Of a DNA stretch of 64,000 bases, positions 56,201-64,000 are shown piece by piece. The notes beneath the pieces are model-generated. The model was not told the DNA's origin. It worked only from the letters and a program-made list of their open reading frames with translations, and made no database searches. The DNA comes from Moritella dasanensis ArB 0140 (GTDB taxonomy: Bacteria > Pseudomonadota > Gammaproteobacteria > Enterobacterales > Moritellaceae), in assembly GCF_000276805.1 (NCBI RefSeq), contig NZ_AKXQ01000003.1, positions 1 to 64,000 on the forward strand. Direction: 5' to 3'. The translations under genes were made by a program, and so were the position numbers. The first letter of the stretch is position 1; each line of letters opens with the position of its first letter.

Positions 56201-56498
56201 TCGCAGTACTACGTTTGGTGCGCCATCGACACAATGGTGGTCTCAATTGGCTACCGCTGTGGCGGGTGGTTTAACGTTTGCGACGGTACTGACCTTGATA
56301 TTAACGCCGTGTATGTTGGTATTGGGCGATCGTTTAAGCCGACGTTTAAATAAAGACAAAACGGTAGTGAAGGTGACGTCGACCTCGGGTGAAGCTATCG
56401 ATGGTAATAACGCTGTCGATTTTAATGACGGACAGGCGATCAGCTATTCTTCTGAGAAACGAGCTTCTGAAACGATGACGGTGAGTCAATTAGATTAA
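53256..56498 (+). CDS. RND multidrug-type efflux permease
   Basis: 1080 residues in the inner membrane, proton-driven. The first helix is HSRTVIMLLLLILISGSVTY, porter domains are on either side, and the central helix bundle includes ALIMAVGMLVDGAIVVTEFADRE. The usual Asp-Asp pair of helix 4 is Asp-Gly here (LVDG), a pattern also seen in other RND subfamilies, so coupling probably relies on one Asp. A C-terminal bundle (about 860-1030) and a polar tail of about 45 residues follow. The ATG overlaps the adaptor stop (TAATG). Substrate unknown; no regulator gene is adjacent. Confidence 0.92.
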   Translation: MNGIITAALNHSRTVIMLLLLILISGSVTYLNIPKEAEPDVPIPFIYVSVNHHGISPEDGERALLRPLEQELRGIDGLKEMTSTASEGHASIKLEFHAGIDSNIALASVREKVSLAKAQLPDDSEEPVVKEISMATQKPALTVILSGDVAERALISVSRDLKQKIEALTEVLEVSVGGDREDMIEILVDPLLMESYNLDQNDIYNLISRNNLLVAAGTLDSGQGRFPVKVPSVFDSLKDVLDLPVKVDGTRVITFGDVAEVRRSYKDPVSFARIDGQAAVSLEVKKRPGENIIETVDKVKALVNQESAYWQGVIKVDFTADSSEDVKDMLGDLQNNVLSAVILVVIVIIASLGARSAFLVGIAIPGSFLAGILMLAMWGYTINTVVLFALIMAVGMLVDGAIVVTEFADREMNEGRSNKEAYALAAKRMAWPIIASTATTLAAFAPLLFWPGMMGEFMKFLPLTLITTLSASLVMALIFVPTLGGIFGRRRKLSALEQKQTEISETGDVTQMPGMTGWYIKVLNGAIKKPWWCLGGAVLFSILVIKAYGVYGQGSEFFPNVEPPGFNIIVRSQGDLSIYEQDVLMQQVEAKLLGMPEIETLYARTGKSDQNGEQIGSLRVNLVDWQLRRKADEIIADILVKTSMLAGIEIEARKDESGPPQGKDLQLELSSRYPELLEPTLAKIKDFVATQGIFTNVSDNGAKPGIEWQIKVDRGVAARYGADALLVGNNVQFVTTGLRLGGYRADDVDDEMDIRVRFSEQYRHIDRLEDLRLKTAAGQVPLSVFSTLTPEQKKDAVRKVDGRQALKIEADLLPGYNLNEQLPKLMTLMKELDLDPRVAIRLRGQNENQQESADFLKNALLIALAVMAIILVTQFNSFYQAFLILTAVIFSTVGVFLGLMIVQEPFGIVMSGIGVISLAGIVVNNNIVLIDTYNVLKREGLTAVDAVLRTGAQRLRPVMLTTITTILGLMPMVLQMNVDIVNRSTTFGAPSTQWWSQLATAVAGGLTFATVLTLILTPCMLVLGDRLSRRLNKDKTVVKVTSTSGEAIDGNNAVDFNDGQAISYSSEKRASETMTVSQLD

Positions 56499-56510
56499 TC
56501 GAATCGAGTA

Positions 56511-56541
56511 TAAAACAGGTGCTAATGTAGCACCTGTTTTA
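56511..56541. terminator. Bidirectional terminator RND operon / DUF423
   Basis: TAAAACAGGTGCTA and TAGCACCTGTTTTA are perfectly complementary over a 3-base loop, between two convergent genes. Confidence 0.88.
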
Positions 56542-56571
56542 TACAGTCTTGAACCATATTGATGATAACGA

Positions 56572-56958
56572 TTATTTAATCTTACACGCACGCCATACGA
56601 ATAATAACCAAGACAACATCAGACCGCTGCCACCCGATGGCGTGATGTTACTTAACCACTTCTCGCCCGTTAATGCATACAACATCAGGCTACCGCTGAA
56701 CAGTATAATGCTGATTAATTGTAAACTCGCCACCCAATTAAAACGTCCTTCTGGAAATTTATTATCTAATAGTGCCAAAAATAAAATGCTTAACGTATGA
56801 ATAAATAAGTAGTCTCTTGCCGTCGCAAAATTAGCCACGCCGTTATTCAGCATCAGCTGTGAATGCCATAAATGTGCACCTAATGTCCCAACGAGAATAT
56901 TGGTAAACATTAAAAGTGCACATATTATCAGGAAGTATTTGAGCTTGTTGTTTTGCAT
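56572..56958 (-). CDS. DUF423 (YgdD-like) membrane protein
   Basis: 128 residues from the ATG at 56958 (AAGG upstream). Four predicted membrane helices. NILVGTLGAHLW is the family GAFGAH-like motif (one residue altered), FIHTLSILFLAL the HxLAIL-like motif, and FSGSLMLYALTGEKWLSNITPSGG the C-terminal block. Function unknown. Upstream ATG codons would add a polar extension and are not used. Confidence 0.82.
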   Translation of the reverse strand: MQNNKLKYFLIICALLMFTNILVGTLGAHLWHSQLMLNNGVANFATARDYLFIHTLSILFLALLDNKFPEGRFNWVASLQLISIILFSGSLMLYALTGEKWLSNITPSGGSGLMLSWLLFVWRACKIK

Positions 56959-57161
56959 TGTGTGGTTACCTTTAATAACTAGAAATAAATTATTCGAAAG
57001 ACTTAGTTTGTTGTAATGCGTAATTAAACTGTCATTTATCTTACATTTTTTGTTCATCTTTATCACACATCTTTGTCATATATCCCCTTTAGTATTGATT
57101 CCAATTAAAGCAACTACTCAACAAATTATCTTTACCTTTATCTAATGGAATGGAACCTAAA

Positions 57162-58139
57162 ATGAAAAAATCACTACTTGCACTGGTATTACCAAGTTTA
57201 TTCGCATCAACGGTTGGCGCCGTTGAAGTTTATAACGATGATGGTCAAGCTGTTGACGTATATGGGCGTGCTTATGCAGGTCATGACTTTAGCGGTGAAG
57301 ACAAAAATGCTAATTATGGTAATGATTCTTACATCCGACTTGGCGCGAAATTAACATCAGAAATTTCTGATACGCTATCAGCATTTGGCCGCTATGAACT
57401 ACAGTGGGATTTAGCTGAAAGCGAGAAACAAGATCAAACTAAAACCCGTTTAGCTTACGCTGGTATTAAAAGTGATGTGGGTGCATTTAGCTTTGGCCGT
57501 CAATACGGTGCGGTTGAACTTGTCGCTGACATGACAGATAGCGCTTACACTAACGCTTACGGTAATGCGGCACTGGGTGTAGGCAAAGATCATGACGGTA
57601 CAGGCCGTGACAATAGCTTATTCAAATACAGCAACAAATTTGCTGGGCTGCAGCTTGATGCTTCATACCGTCTTGATGACAACCAAAGTGATCTAGAAAG
57701 TGATGCCGCTTATGGTTTAGCAGCGGCTTATGCACTTGATTTTGGTCTCACACTGGCGGCAGGTTTTAATGCTAGTTCACCGACTGATGATTATGATGCA
57801 TCTATCTTCTTAGTTGGCGCGAGTTACAAAACAGGACCGATAAGAGTCGCGGCTACATTTGCACAAGGTTCAGAGTTTGAAGGTCAAAACATGGATCACA
57901 CAGGTTATGAGTTAACAGCTGAATACAAGATCACTAAGCAACTTCGTGCGCAAATCTTATATAACGCCCAAGAAATTGAAGATACTACATCTTCAGTAAC
58001 AACAGACTCTGTTGATGAATTAGTATTCGGCGTACGTTATGACTTTAACAAAAAATTCCGTACCATTGCTGAATACCGCATCAATGGTGTTGACGGTGCA
58101 GATGACGACTTCCACCTAGCGGCGCGTTACAGCTTCTAA
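57162..58139 (+). CDS. General porin (OmpC/OmpU-like)
   Basis: 325 residues. Signal peptide MKKSLLALVLPSLFASTVGA, then the porin opening VEVYNDDGQAVDVYGRAYAGHDF and a 16-strand pattern. FGRYELQWDLAE, TRLAYAGIKSDVGAFSFGRQYG (constriction-loop region) and the terminal HLAARYSF with final Phe are typical of trimeric porins. TGGAAC precedes the ATG at 57162; an ATG at 57150 would add four residues. A strong terminator follows. Confidence 0.92.
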   Translation: MKKSLLALVLPSLFASTVGAVEVYNDDGQAVDVYGRAYAGHDFSGEDKNANYGNDSYIRLGAKLTSEISDTLSAFGRYELQWDLAESEKQDQTKTRLAYAGIKSDVGAFSFGRQYGAVELVADMTDSAYTNAYGNAALGVGKDHDGTGRDNSLFKYSNKFAGLQLDASYRLDDNQSDLESDAAYGLAAAYALDFGLTLAAGFNASSPTDDYDASIFLVGASYKTGPIRVAATFAQGSEFEGQNMDHTGYELTAEYKITKQLRAQILYNAQEIEDTTSSVTTDSVDELVFGVRYDFNKKFRTIAEYRINGVDGADDDFHLAARYSF

Positions 58140-58462
58140 AGCGTGGCTATCGCATAAATAAGCACTATCGCATAAAGAATGCCATAGTTGAATTACCTGC
58201 AGTCATTGCAGATATAAGCAAAGCGGTTAATCTTCGGATTCACCGCTTTGTTGTTTTTAGGTATTAGCTATTTATAACGATGAAAACCCGCACGTGTATT
58301 GTCGTTTAATAGTGGGCGCACATTACAATCCTTCCCCTTTGTCGCTACTTCATATTCAAACCGTAACCTAGTTGTGTATCGATTGAAAACAGTTGATAAT
58401 GGCAGCGAATTTATATATGGGCCTTTTCGCTTATTTTTAGCTTAACAAGGTAGTTAAAGAGA
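58140..58462. other. Intergenic region porin / TusA-like gene
   Basis: 323 bases with the porin terminator (58219-58257). The rest holds the presumed promoter of the TusA-like gene. No gene seen. Confidence 0.6.
58219..58257 (+). terminator. Porin terminator with UUCG tetraloop
   Basis: CAAAGCGGTTAATC and GATTCACCGCTTTG form a 14-base stem with one mismatch, closed by the extra-stable C(UUCG)G loop, followed by TTGTTTTT. Confidence 0.92.
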
Positions 58463-58714
58463 ATGCAGCAATTAGACCTAAGTGCCTACACTTGCCCTTT
58501 ACCGCTGATCAAAGTAAAACTCTGGTTAAAGCAAGCTGAGCTAGGCACTGAAATTATCGTATTACTGACCGATCCAGGTTCTCGTCAAGATATACCTAAA
58601 TTTTTAACCAGTCTCGGTCAAACAGTTGTTGAGTTAGAAAATAGTGCGTTGATATTACGCATTCAGATCACCAAACTAACCCAGCACTTATCACTGACAC
58701 AGCTCAGTACTTAA
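58463..58714 (+). CDS. TusA-family sulfurtransferase-like protein
   Basis: 83 residues. LDLSAYTCPLPLIKVKLWLKQ carries the CPxP motif (Cys at about residue 12), and VLLTDPGSRQDIPKFLTSLG the second family block. Proteins of this type relay persulfide sulfur; the exact partner is unknown, and it is as likely YedF-like as TusA proper. AAGG precedes the ATG. The perM-like gene follows 46 bases later on the same strand. Confidence 0.85.
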   Translation: MQQLDLSAYTCPLPLIKVKLWLKQAELGTEIIVLLTDPGSRQDIPKFLTSLGQTVVELENSALILRIQITKLTQHLSLTQLST

Positions 58715-58760
58715 CACTTAACACTTAATAAGTCATACAATCTTAAGGCAATCAAAATTT

Positions 58761-59828
58761 ATGATCTCTGTCGTATCTCGTTGGTATCAGGAACGCTTTT
58801 CTGACCCACATGCAGTCACTTTATTCTTACTTCTAGTATTTGGTTTTTCGGTTATTTATTTCGCTGGTAGCCTAATTACGCCTTTCTTAGTGGCGGTAGT
58901 ATTAGCTTATTTATTGGATTGGCCATTAATACAATTTATGCGGTTAGGGATGTCTAGAACCTGGGCAACGGTCATTATTTTACTGCTGTTTGTCACCTCG
59001 ATGGTGATGTTGATGTTAGGTTTAGTGCCTACCGTATGGCATCAAGGGGTCACCTTGGTTAAAGCCATGCCTGCGATGCTTAAACAGGGTCAAGAATTTT
59101 TGTTGATGTTGCCACAAGAAAATCCGGATCTGTTTAATGCAGAGTTAATTAAAACTGCATCCATTGCGGTTCAAGATCACGTTGTTAACTCAGGTGAAAT
59201 GATAGTAAGTGCTTCGTTCTCGTCTTTATTTGATTTAGCTGCGATCCTGATTTATTCAATTCTAGTGCCTTTGTTAGTGTTCTTCATGCTCAAAGACAAG
59301 CGTATTTTGGTCAAAGCCTTGGTGAGTATCTTGCCGCAAAATCGTCGTCTGGCGATGGAAGTGTGGACTGAAATGAACGGCCAAATTGCCAACTATATTC
59401 GCGGTAAAGTATTTGAAATTATCATCGTTGGTTTTTGTACTTGGTTGGTGTTTTTCTTTACTGATTTACAATACGCAGCACTGCTTGCGGTATTAGTGGG
59501 TTTCTCGGTATTGATCCCTTATATCGGTGCGGCAGCAGTCACAGTGCCAGTGATGCTGGTTGGTTTGTTCCAGTGGGGATTAACGCCAGAATTTACTTAC
59601 ATGATGATCGCGTACGGTATCGTACAAGCACTGGATGGTAACTTGTTAGTGCCGTTGTTGTTCTCGGAAGCGGTGAACTTACATCCCGTGGCGATTATTA
59701 TGTCGGTATTAGTATTTGGTGGCATGTGGGGGTTCTGGGGCGTGTTCTTTGCGATCCCATTAGCAACCTTGGTGAAAGCGGTATTGAATGCTTGGCCTAA
59801 ACGCGGCGATATACCAACTGAAGTTTAA
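58761..59828 (+). CDS. perM: PerM/AI-2E-family permease
   Basis: 355 residues with about eight membrane helices. FAGSLITPFLVAVVLAYLLDWP near the N-terminus, FFMLKDKR in the middle, and GFSVLIPYIGAAAVTVPVML with FGGMWGFWGVFFAIPLATLVKAVLNAW near the end are AI-2E transporter family marks. The substrate of PerM is not settled. The stop codon lies within the hairpin of the following terminator. Confidence 0.88.
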   Translation: MISVVSRWYQERFSDPHAVTLFLLLVFGFSVIYFAGSLITPFLVAVVLAYLLDWPLIQFMRLGMSRTWATVIILLLFVTSMVMLMLGLVPTVWHQGVTLVKAMPAMLKQGQEFLLMLPQENPDLFNAELIKTASIAVQDHVVNSGEMIVSASFSSLFDLAAILIYSILVPLLVFFMLKDKRILVKALVSILPQNRRLAMEVWTEMNGQIANYIRGKVFEIIIVGFCTWLVFFFTDLQYAALLAVLVGFSVLIPYIGAAAVTVPVMLVGLFQWGLTPEFTYMMIAYGIVQALDGNLLVPLLFSEAVNLHPVAIIMSVLVFGGMWGFWGVFFAIPLATLVKAVLNAWPKRGDIPTEV

Positions 59829-59850
59829 ATTTAACTTCAGTTTTAACTTT
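59816..59850 (+). terminator. perM terminator overlapping its stop codon
   Basis: AACTGAAGTT and AACTTCAGTT pair over a 7-base loop (59816-59842), followed by TTAACTTTT. The last perM codons and the TAA are inside the stem-loop. Confidence 0.65.
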
Positions 59851-60180
59851 TAACTTGATAAAGCAGCCTGTATTCCCTCGTTATTCACGTTCGGTAATTG
59901 GGCTGTTTTTAATTTTTTCCACCTTAAATCCTATCTTAATATATTCAACTCTTAATACTTTACTCTTAATATTTCGTCGCCATTTCGTGGCTTAACAGGC
60001 GTCGACATCCACATTTTTATAACGCTTTAGTACATATTAGCAACCAATATGTGCGCTGATTCACAAATGAGTAACGTTTGCGTAACTAATGCTTTGGTAT
60101 TACCACCTAATTACTGTAACAATATGTCACATACTTAAGGCTTTCTTAAGTAGCAAACTAATAAAAAGGAATTTAAAAGT
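59829..60180. other. Intergenic region perM / lipase
   Basis: 352 bases. Contains the perM terminator and an AT-rich tandem duplication, ACTCTTAATA-YTTT twice at 59948-59974. The ribosome site AAAAGGA precedes 60181. No gene seen. Confidence 0.6.
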
Positions 60181-62670
60181 ATGCGCTTGTCCATCATAGC
60201 AACAGCGATTATTATGTCTACCTCCCTCTCCTTAGTGGGCTGTGATAGTGATTCTGATTTTAATAACAGCGAAGCAAGAACGGCTAAAATTAGCTTTGAT
60301 CCATTGAAAAAAAATGTTTCAACGCCGAATAATTTGTTATTTAGTGGCAGCCTTGATGGAACGATTAACTTACCTGATGAAGCTGATATCGTTGCAACTG
60401 CGCAATATCGAGATATTAGCTTAGTGCAAGGCGCATTGGACGGCTGGCAATTATCGGTACCGTTTAGCATTCCCCTTGTCTACGGTGATAAAAATGCCAG
60501 TTATCATGCGATTAACGACATCAAATTAGACGTTAATAGCATGCCTGAAGGCGTATTAATATATAAAGTCCGCGCGAGTGGATTCGCGGATAATTGTGGC
60601 GATCTTCCCGCTCCTCCAACCGGCGGTTCTTTTAAAGCTGGACAAACTTGTAGTATCGAAGGGAAATTACTCTTTGATCGCGATTATACCGCCACATTTT
60701 CAAACGGCGCTATCGTAGTAACACCACTAAAACCTTTCTCACCTGCAACGTCGTACATGGTGGTGGTTACCGATCAACTTAAAGATGTGCAAGGACGTGG
60801 AGTAGCGACTAGTACTGGTTATCAGTTATTAAGTTCTCCAATCGCAGCTGGCGATAGTCAGACAGTGCAAGGCTTAAAAGGACTTACGCAATTTAATCAC
60901 TTCTTGCTAGCTAACGAAGGTATGACTGATACACCGATTTACTCTGCGGTGTTTACTACACAGTCAGTTGGTAATGTATTGACTACATTGCAAAAAATCC
61001 ATGGTGGAATGGCTGCTGCTGGCGCGCTAAAAATGGAAGCATTGCAAGCGACAGGCGCTACCGCTGCAGATATTGCTGACGCCTATTTAGGCGGGAGTCA
61101 ACCAAGTTTCGCTGCGGCAAAGTATTATAAGACAAGCATCAATGCACCTTATTATCTGTCAGATCTCTTAACCCAGACTGCGGGAGATATGAACGGCTGG
61201 GCACAAGCGAAATCAGATAGCCCGATTGCCATATTACAGTTATTAGATCCCACTAGTACTCATCATAACGCTGATTTTGCGAATAATGCTAGTCCAACAG
61301 GTTTCTATCAACAAGCGTCACTTCAAGTTGCTGACCCATCGGCTCTTTTTGGCGCTAATACTACTGAGACAGCAGTATTGCTAGCTAATTCAGGTTTAAC
61401 GGGGTTAACTTATCAGGTTAACGGTGAAACTAAACAAGTGGATTCAGCACACCACCTCACGGCGTTTAACCCGATTCCTAAAATCTTAAGCACGGCAACC
61501 TTAGAAGTGGATGTGTATTTACCTGATACAGGCTTAACAGGCTTGACTATGCCTCCGGCTGGTTGGCCTGTGGTTATTTTTCAACATGGTATTACGACAT
61601 TAAAAGAAACGGCAGCTGCGGTTGCTGCGGGTTATGTATCGCAAGGTTTTGCAGTGGTAGCCATTGATTTACCTTATCATGGTACTCGAGGTTTGTTAAA
61701 AAATGCTGATGGTGTTTATGGCTTGAGTGCCAGTGACAGTTTTAAATCCGCAGCACCTTATGCAAATGCCGACGCACAAGTGTTTGCTAACTTAGGCAGC
61801 TTCTTGAGTATTCGTGAAAACTTACGTCAAGCCACCGCTGATTTATTTTCTTTACGCGCTGCTTTGCAAGCCAATGGTGCACCACAAGTCAATACTGCAC
61901 CTGCTGAGCTAGATGGTAATAAAGTTCACTTTGCTGGTCAGTCTTTAGGGTCAATTGTTGGTGTGCCGTTCACCGCATTAGCTGGTCAAGTCAATATTGG
62001 TGTCCCTATCGATTATAGCTTAATAAGTTCAGCGCTAAACGTGCCTGGTGCCGGTTTAGCTGGGGTATTCCAATATTCACCAAGCTTTGGCCCTTCGGTA
62101 GAAGCTGGTTTGAAAACTAATGCAGGTTATGTAGGACTCATTGCGGCTGGATTAGGTTTTAAAGATGGAAACGGCAGTACAGCATTAGAAAAATTTGCAG
62201 CTTATCAAATTGCTGAGCCTGTTGCTGCGAAGCTGGCGATTGACTTGAACTATCCCGCTTTTGCTGAAGTGTTTGGTTCAATAGCGCAGACAGTCGTTGA
62301 TGGTGCCGATCCGTTAAGTTATGCCGCCAAGTACGGTTTTACTGTACCAACCATATTGCACGAAGTTGTGGGTGACGGCAGTGAAGGTTCGAGCGATCAA
62401 ACGATTCCAAACACGGTTGCTAATAAACCGTTAATCGGGACTGAAGCATTAATCGCCACGCTTGGATTAGAAGGTACTGCTACCACGGCTACGGGCAGTA
62501 AAGTCGTTCGCTTTAATCAAGGTTCTCATGGTTCTTTGATTGATCCGACAGCAAGCATAGATGTGACGGTGGAGATGCAAACTCAGTTGGTCAGTTATGC
62601 TGTTTCAGCATCTGCAGGTAACGCAACTGTAGTTGTAAGTAACAACACTCTGACTGCGCCTGCTATCTAA
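60181..62670 (+). CDS. Surface lipoprotein lipase, VolA/Pla-1-like
   Basis: 829 residues. Signal peptide with lipobox LVGC (Cys about 20), followed by DSDSD, typical of surface-exposed lipoproteins. N-terminal Ig-like part (about 35-210, TAKISFDPLKKNVSTPNNLLF and PFSPATSYMVVVTDQLKD), then an alpha/beta hydrolase with VVIFQHGITTLKE (oxyanion region), AIDLPYHGTRG and HFAGQSLGSIVG, where Ser588 is the GxSxG nucleophile. NQGSHGSLIDP near 780 probably carries the catalytic His. Vibrio VolA hydrolyses lysophospholipid; substrate here is inferred. It has its own promoter region. Confidence 0.85.
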   Translation: MRLSIIATAIIMSTSLSLVGCDSDSDFNNSEARTAKISFDPLKKNVSTPNNLLFSGSLDGTINLPDEADIVATAQYRDISLVQGALDGWQLSVPFSIPLVYGDKNASYHAINDIKLDVNSMPEGVLIYKVRASGFADNCGDLPAPPTGGSFKAGQTCSIEGKLLFDRDYTATFSNGAIVVTPLKPFSPATSYMVVVTDQLKDVQGRGVATSTGYQLLSSPIAAGDSQTVQGLKGLTQFNHFLLANEGMTDTPIYSAVFTTQSVGNVLTTLQKIHGGMAAAGALKMEALQATGATAADIADAYLGGSQPSFAAAKYYKTSINAPYYLSDLLTQTAGDMNGWAQAKSDSPIAILQLLDPTSTHHNADFANNASPTGFYQQASLQVADPSALFGANTTETAVLLANSGLTGLTYQVNGETKQVDSAHHLTAFNPIPKILSTATLEVDVYLPDTGLTGLTMPPAGWPVVIFQHGITTLKETAAAVAAGYVSQGFAVVAIDLPYHGTRGLLKNADGVYGLSASDSFKSAAPYANADAQVFANLGSFLSIRENLRQATADLFSLRAALQANGAPQVNTAPAELDGNKVHFAGQSLGSIVGVPFTALAGQVNIGVPIDYSLISSALNVPGAGLAGVFQYSPSFGPSVEAGLKTNAGYVGLIAAGLGFKDGNGSTALEKFAAYQIAEPVAAKLAIDLNYPAFAEVFGSIAQTVVDGADPLSYAAKYGFTVPTILHEVVGDGSEGSSDQTIPNTVANKPLIGTEALIATLGLEGTATTATGSKVVRFNQGSHGSLIDPTASIDVTVEMQTQLVSYAVSASAGNATVVVSNNTLTAPAI

Positions 62671-62812
62671 CCTTATTGGTGAGTCGTAATTTAATACATG
62701 ACGAAACGCTAGCTGTCACTTTTAAGATTATGGAAAAGTGAATAGGCTATTTATCAGCGAGTAAAGTAGGCGCTAATTGTGACTGAGGGTCATGATTAGC
62801 GCCATTTTTTGT

Positions 62813-63154
62813 TTATTCAATCAGTAATGTATCTGTCTTTGCTGCGCAGACAAAATCATTCTTATGTAAGCCTTTAATGCTGTGCGACCACCAAGTGATC
62901 GTCACTTTGCCCCATTCTGTTAATAGTGCTGGGTGATGGCCTTCTGCTTCTGCCATGTCTGCTACGCGGTTAGTAAAAGCGATAGCTTGTTTGAAATTTT
63001 TAAACTTAAATTCACGCTCTAACTGCATAATATTGTCACGTACTACTACCGCCCAATCGGGAATTTGATTAACTAATACAGCTAGTTCTGCATCACTCAC
63101 TTGTGGGGCGTCGGCGCGACAGGCTTGGCAACTTTGTTGATTTAATTCGGTCAT
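62813..63154 (-). CDS. phhB: Pterin-4a-carbinolamine dehydratase
   Basis: Regenerates the pterin cofactor of phenylalanine hydroxylase. 113 residues. The active-site region [23 protein letters not shown], in parts EGHHP and [14 protein letters not shown], is the family signature. The N-terminal [18 protein letters not shown] is typical of the bacterial PhhB. It lies 78 bases after phhA, same strand, so it is probably cotranscribed. Confidence 0.96.
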   Translation of the reverse strand: MTELNQQSCQACRADAPQVSDAELAVLVNQIPDWAVVVRDNIMQLEREFKFKNFKQAIAFTNRVADMAEAEGHHPALLTEWGKVTITWWSHSIKGLHKNDFVCAAKTDTLLIE

Positions 63155-63232
63155 GTTTTGTTCTCGTCTTATGTTTCAATTAGTGTTTAAAATAGTGTTT
63201 AAAATGAAGTTCTGTTTTGATCTAATTAGATG

Positions 63233-64000
63233 TTAACAAGCCTTATCTTCTTTCGGCACATAGGCCGATGGTTTCATGCCTAATATTTTAGCTTCTTTGA
63301 TTAAGGTAATTAAATCGAGCTTAACTAATTGTTGTAAGTCTGATAGCTGGTTAATCACAAAGTAATTCTTTTGCAGTTCATCAATACGATAGTGGGTGCG
63401 AAATGCTTCGATGACTTGCAGTGGCTGGCGATTGGGAATATCACTTTCTAAGCTGTAGCAGGTTTCTTGTTTCGACGACAAAATACCACCGCCATATACC
63501 TTCATGCCTTGCTGACTCTGTATTAACCCAAACTCAATGGTATACCAGTACAAACGTGCCAGCATAGGGCGATCGGCTTTGTCGGCTTTTAATCCTATTT
63601 CACCGTAGTGCTGAGAAAAGTCAGCGTAAGCTTGATTGGTGAGTAGTGGGCAATGACCAAACAATTCATGAAAAATATCCGGTTCTTGAATGTAGTCTAT
63701 GTCTGCTTTGGTACGAATGAAAGTGGCAGCTGGAAAACGTTTCGATGCCAACAATTCAAAAAAGCGTTCAAAACCAATTAAAGCAGGCACGTTTTCTACT
63801 TGCCAACCGGTTAACTGTTTTAGTTTACGGTTGATATCTGGTAGCTGCGGAATTTTATCTGCGCTCATTTTCAACAGATCAATACCGGCAATAAATTCAT
63901 CACAGGCACGGTCTTTAATAATCTCAGTTTGGCGGTTATATAAAGTTGACCACGTACTGTGCTCCTCATCGCTATAATTGATGAACCCGTTTTGGTCTGG
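63233..64000 (-). CDS. phhA: Phenylalanine 4-monooxygenase (partial, 5' end outside window)
   Basis: Hydroxylates phenylalanine to tyrosine with tetrahydropterin and iron. The frame stays open to the window edge; the last 126 bases translate to PDQNGFINYSDEEHSTWSTL and on to DEFIAGIDLL, matching the family N-terminus, so the start lies beyond 64000. Visible: 255 codons plus stop, of about 262-300. Catalytic core: IPQLPDINRKL, DYIQEPDIFHELFGHCPLL (His-x4-His iron ligands), and RLYWYTIEFGL with the third ligand Glu. Neighbour phhB supplies cofactor recycling. Confidence 0.96.
   Translation of the reverse strand, partial: PDQNGFINYSDEEHSTWSTLYNRQTEIIKDRACDEFIAGIDLLKMSADKIPQLPDINRKLKQLTGWQVENVPALIGFERFFELLASKRFPAATFIRTKADIDYIQEPDIFHELFGHCPLLTNQAYADFSQHYGEIGLKADKADRPMLARLYWYTIEFGLIQSQQGMKVYGGGILSSKQETCYSLESDIPNRQPLQVIEAFRTHYRIDELQKNYFVINQLSDLQQLVKLDLITLIKEAKILGMKPSAYVPKEDKAC

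Noticed and set aside
1..64000. CRISPR arrays, prophage, IS elements, rRNA or tRNA genes
   Set aside because: No regularly spaced repeats, transposase, integrase, phage structural or RNA-gene signatures were recognised in any part of the window by reading; a tRNAscan/Infernal run would be decisive.

Overview
The window is a piece of chromosome from a moderately AT-rich marine-type gammaproteobacterium. The protein repertoire (long-form isocitrate lyase, TIGR04219 and YfaZ outer-membrane proteins, VolA-like lipase, PhhA/PhhB, HrpB, PBP1B) fits the Moritella/Psychromonas/Vibrio/Shewanella neighbourhood. Moritella-like is my best guess; it is an inference, since no rRNA is present. No rRNA, recognised tRNA, CRISPR array, prophage or IS element was seen. 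Most genes are housekeeping.

Layout. (1) 1-2229: 5' part of aceA (isocitrate lyase, running off the left edge) divergent from a LysR regulator, with a perfect dyad between them. (2) 2302-6421: a leftward set rsmE-gshB-yqgE-ruvX followed by a DUF2937-like gene and an NAD(P)-binding protein. (3) 6655-11192: D-serine dehydratase dsdA with its regulator dsdC, a prolyl aminopeptidase, a GNAT acetyltransferase and a small DUF4160-like gene. (4) 11204-14390: endA, a small unknown gene, sprT, metK. (5) 14715-19248: a YfaZ-like outer-membrane protein, a ClcA-type chloride transporter and transketolase. As I recall the E. coli map, tktA...metK-sprT-endA-rsmE-gshB-yqgE-yqgF are neighbours there, so blocks 2, 4 and 5 are one ancestral neighbourhood with block 3 and the YfaZ/clcA pair inserted. 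(6) 19501-25570: LysR regulator, outer-membrane protein, two epoxide-hydrolase-like alpha/beta hydrolases and an alkylsulfatase-like metallo-beta-lactamase-fold protein, all leftward. (7) 25954-32802: panD, panC, panB, folK, pcnB, gluQ, dksA, sfsA. (8) 33123-38248: DUF3604 protein, PpiC-type isomerase, HupE/UreJ-like membrane protein and an unknown secreted protein. (9) 38362-51826: hrpB, rlmF, DUF1294, an M23 endopeptidase, arfB, a GNAT gene, mrcB, a lipoprotein, a TIGR04219 protein, hemL, a coiled-coil membrane protein, erpA. Blocks 7 and 9 follow a second E. coli neighbourhood (panD...sfsA-hrpB-mrcB-hemL-erpA) with block 8 inserted between sfsA and hrpB. (10) 52153-64000: RND efflux pair, DUF423, porin, TusA-like protein, PerM-like permease, VolA-like lipase, phhB and partial phhA.

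Most notable observations: the external gating glutamate of the ClcA-like transporter is alanine (GRAGP instead of GREGP); pcnB appears to start at an AUU codon behind a good Shine-Dalgarno, as known in E. coli; the alkylsulfatase-like protein has lost half of its HxHxDH metal motif; and the hydrolase cluster lies exactly where the two ancestral gene neighbourhoods join. These clusters are the best candidates for undescribed biology, but their substrates cannot be read from sequence.
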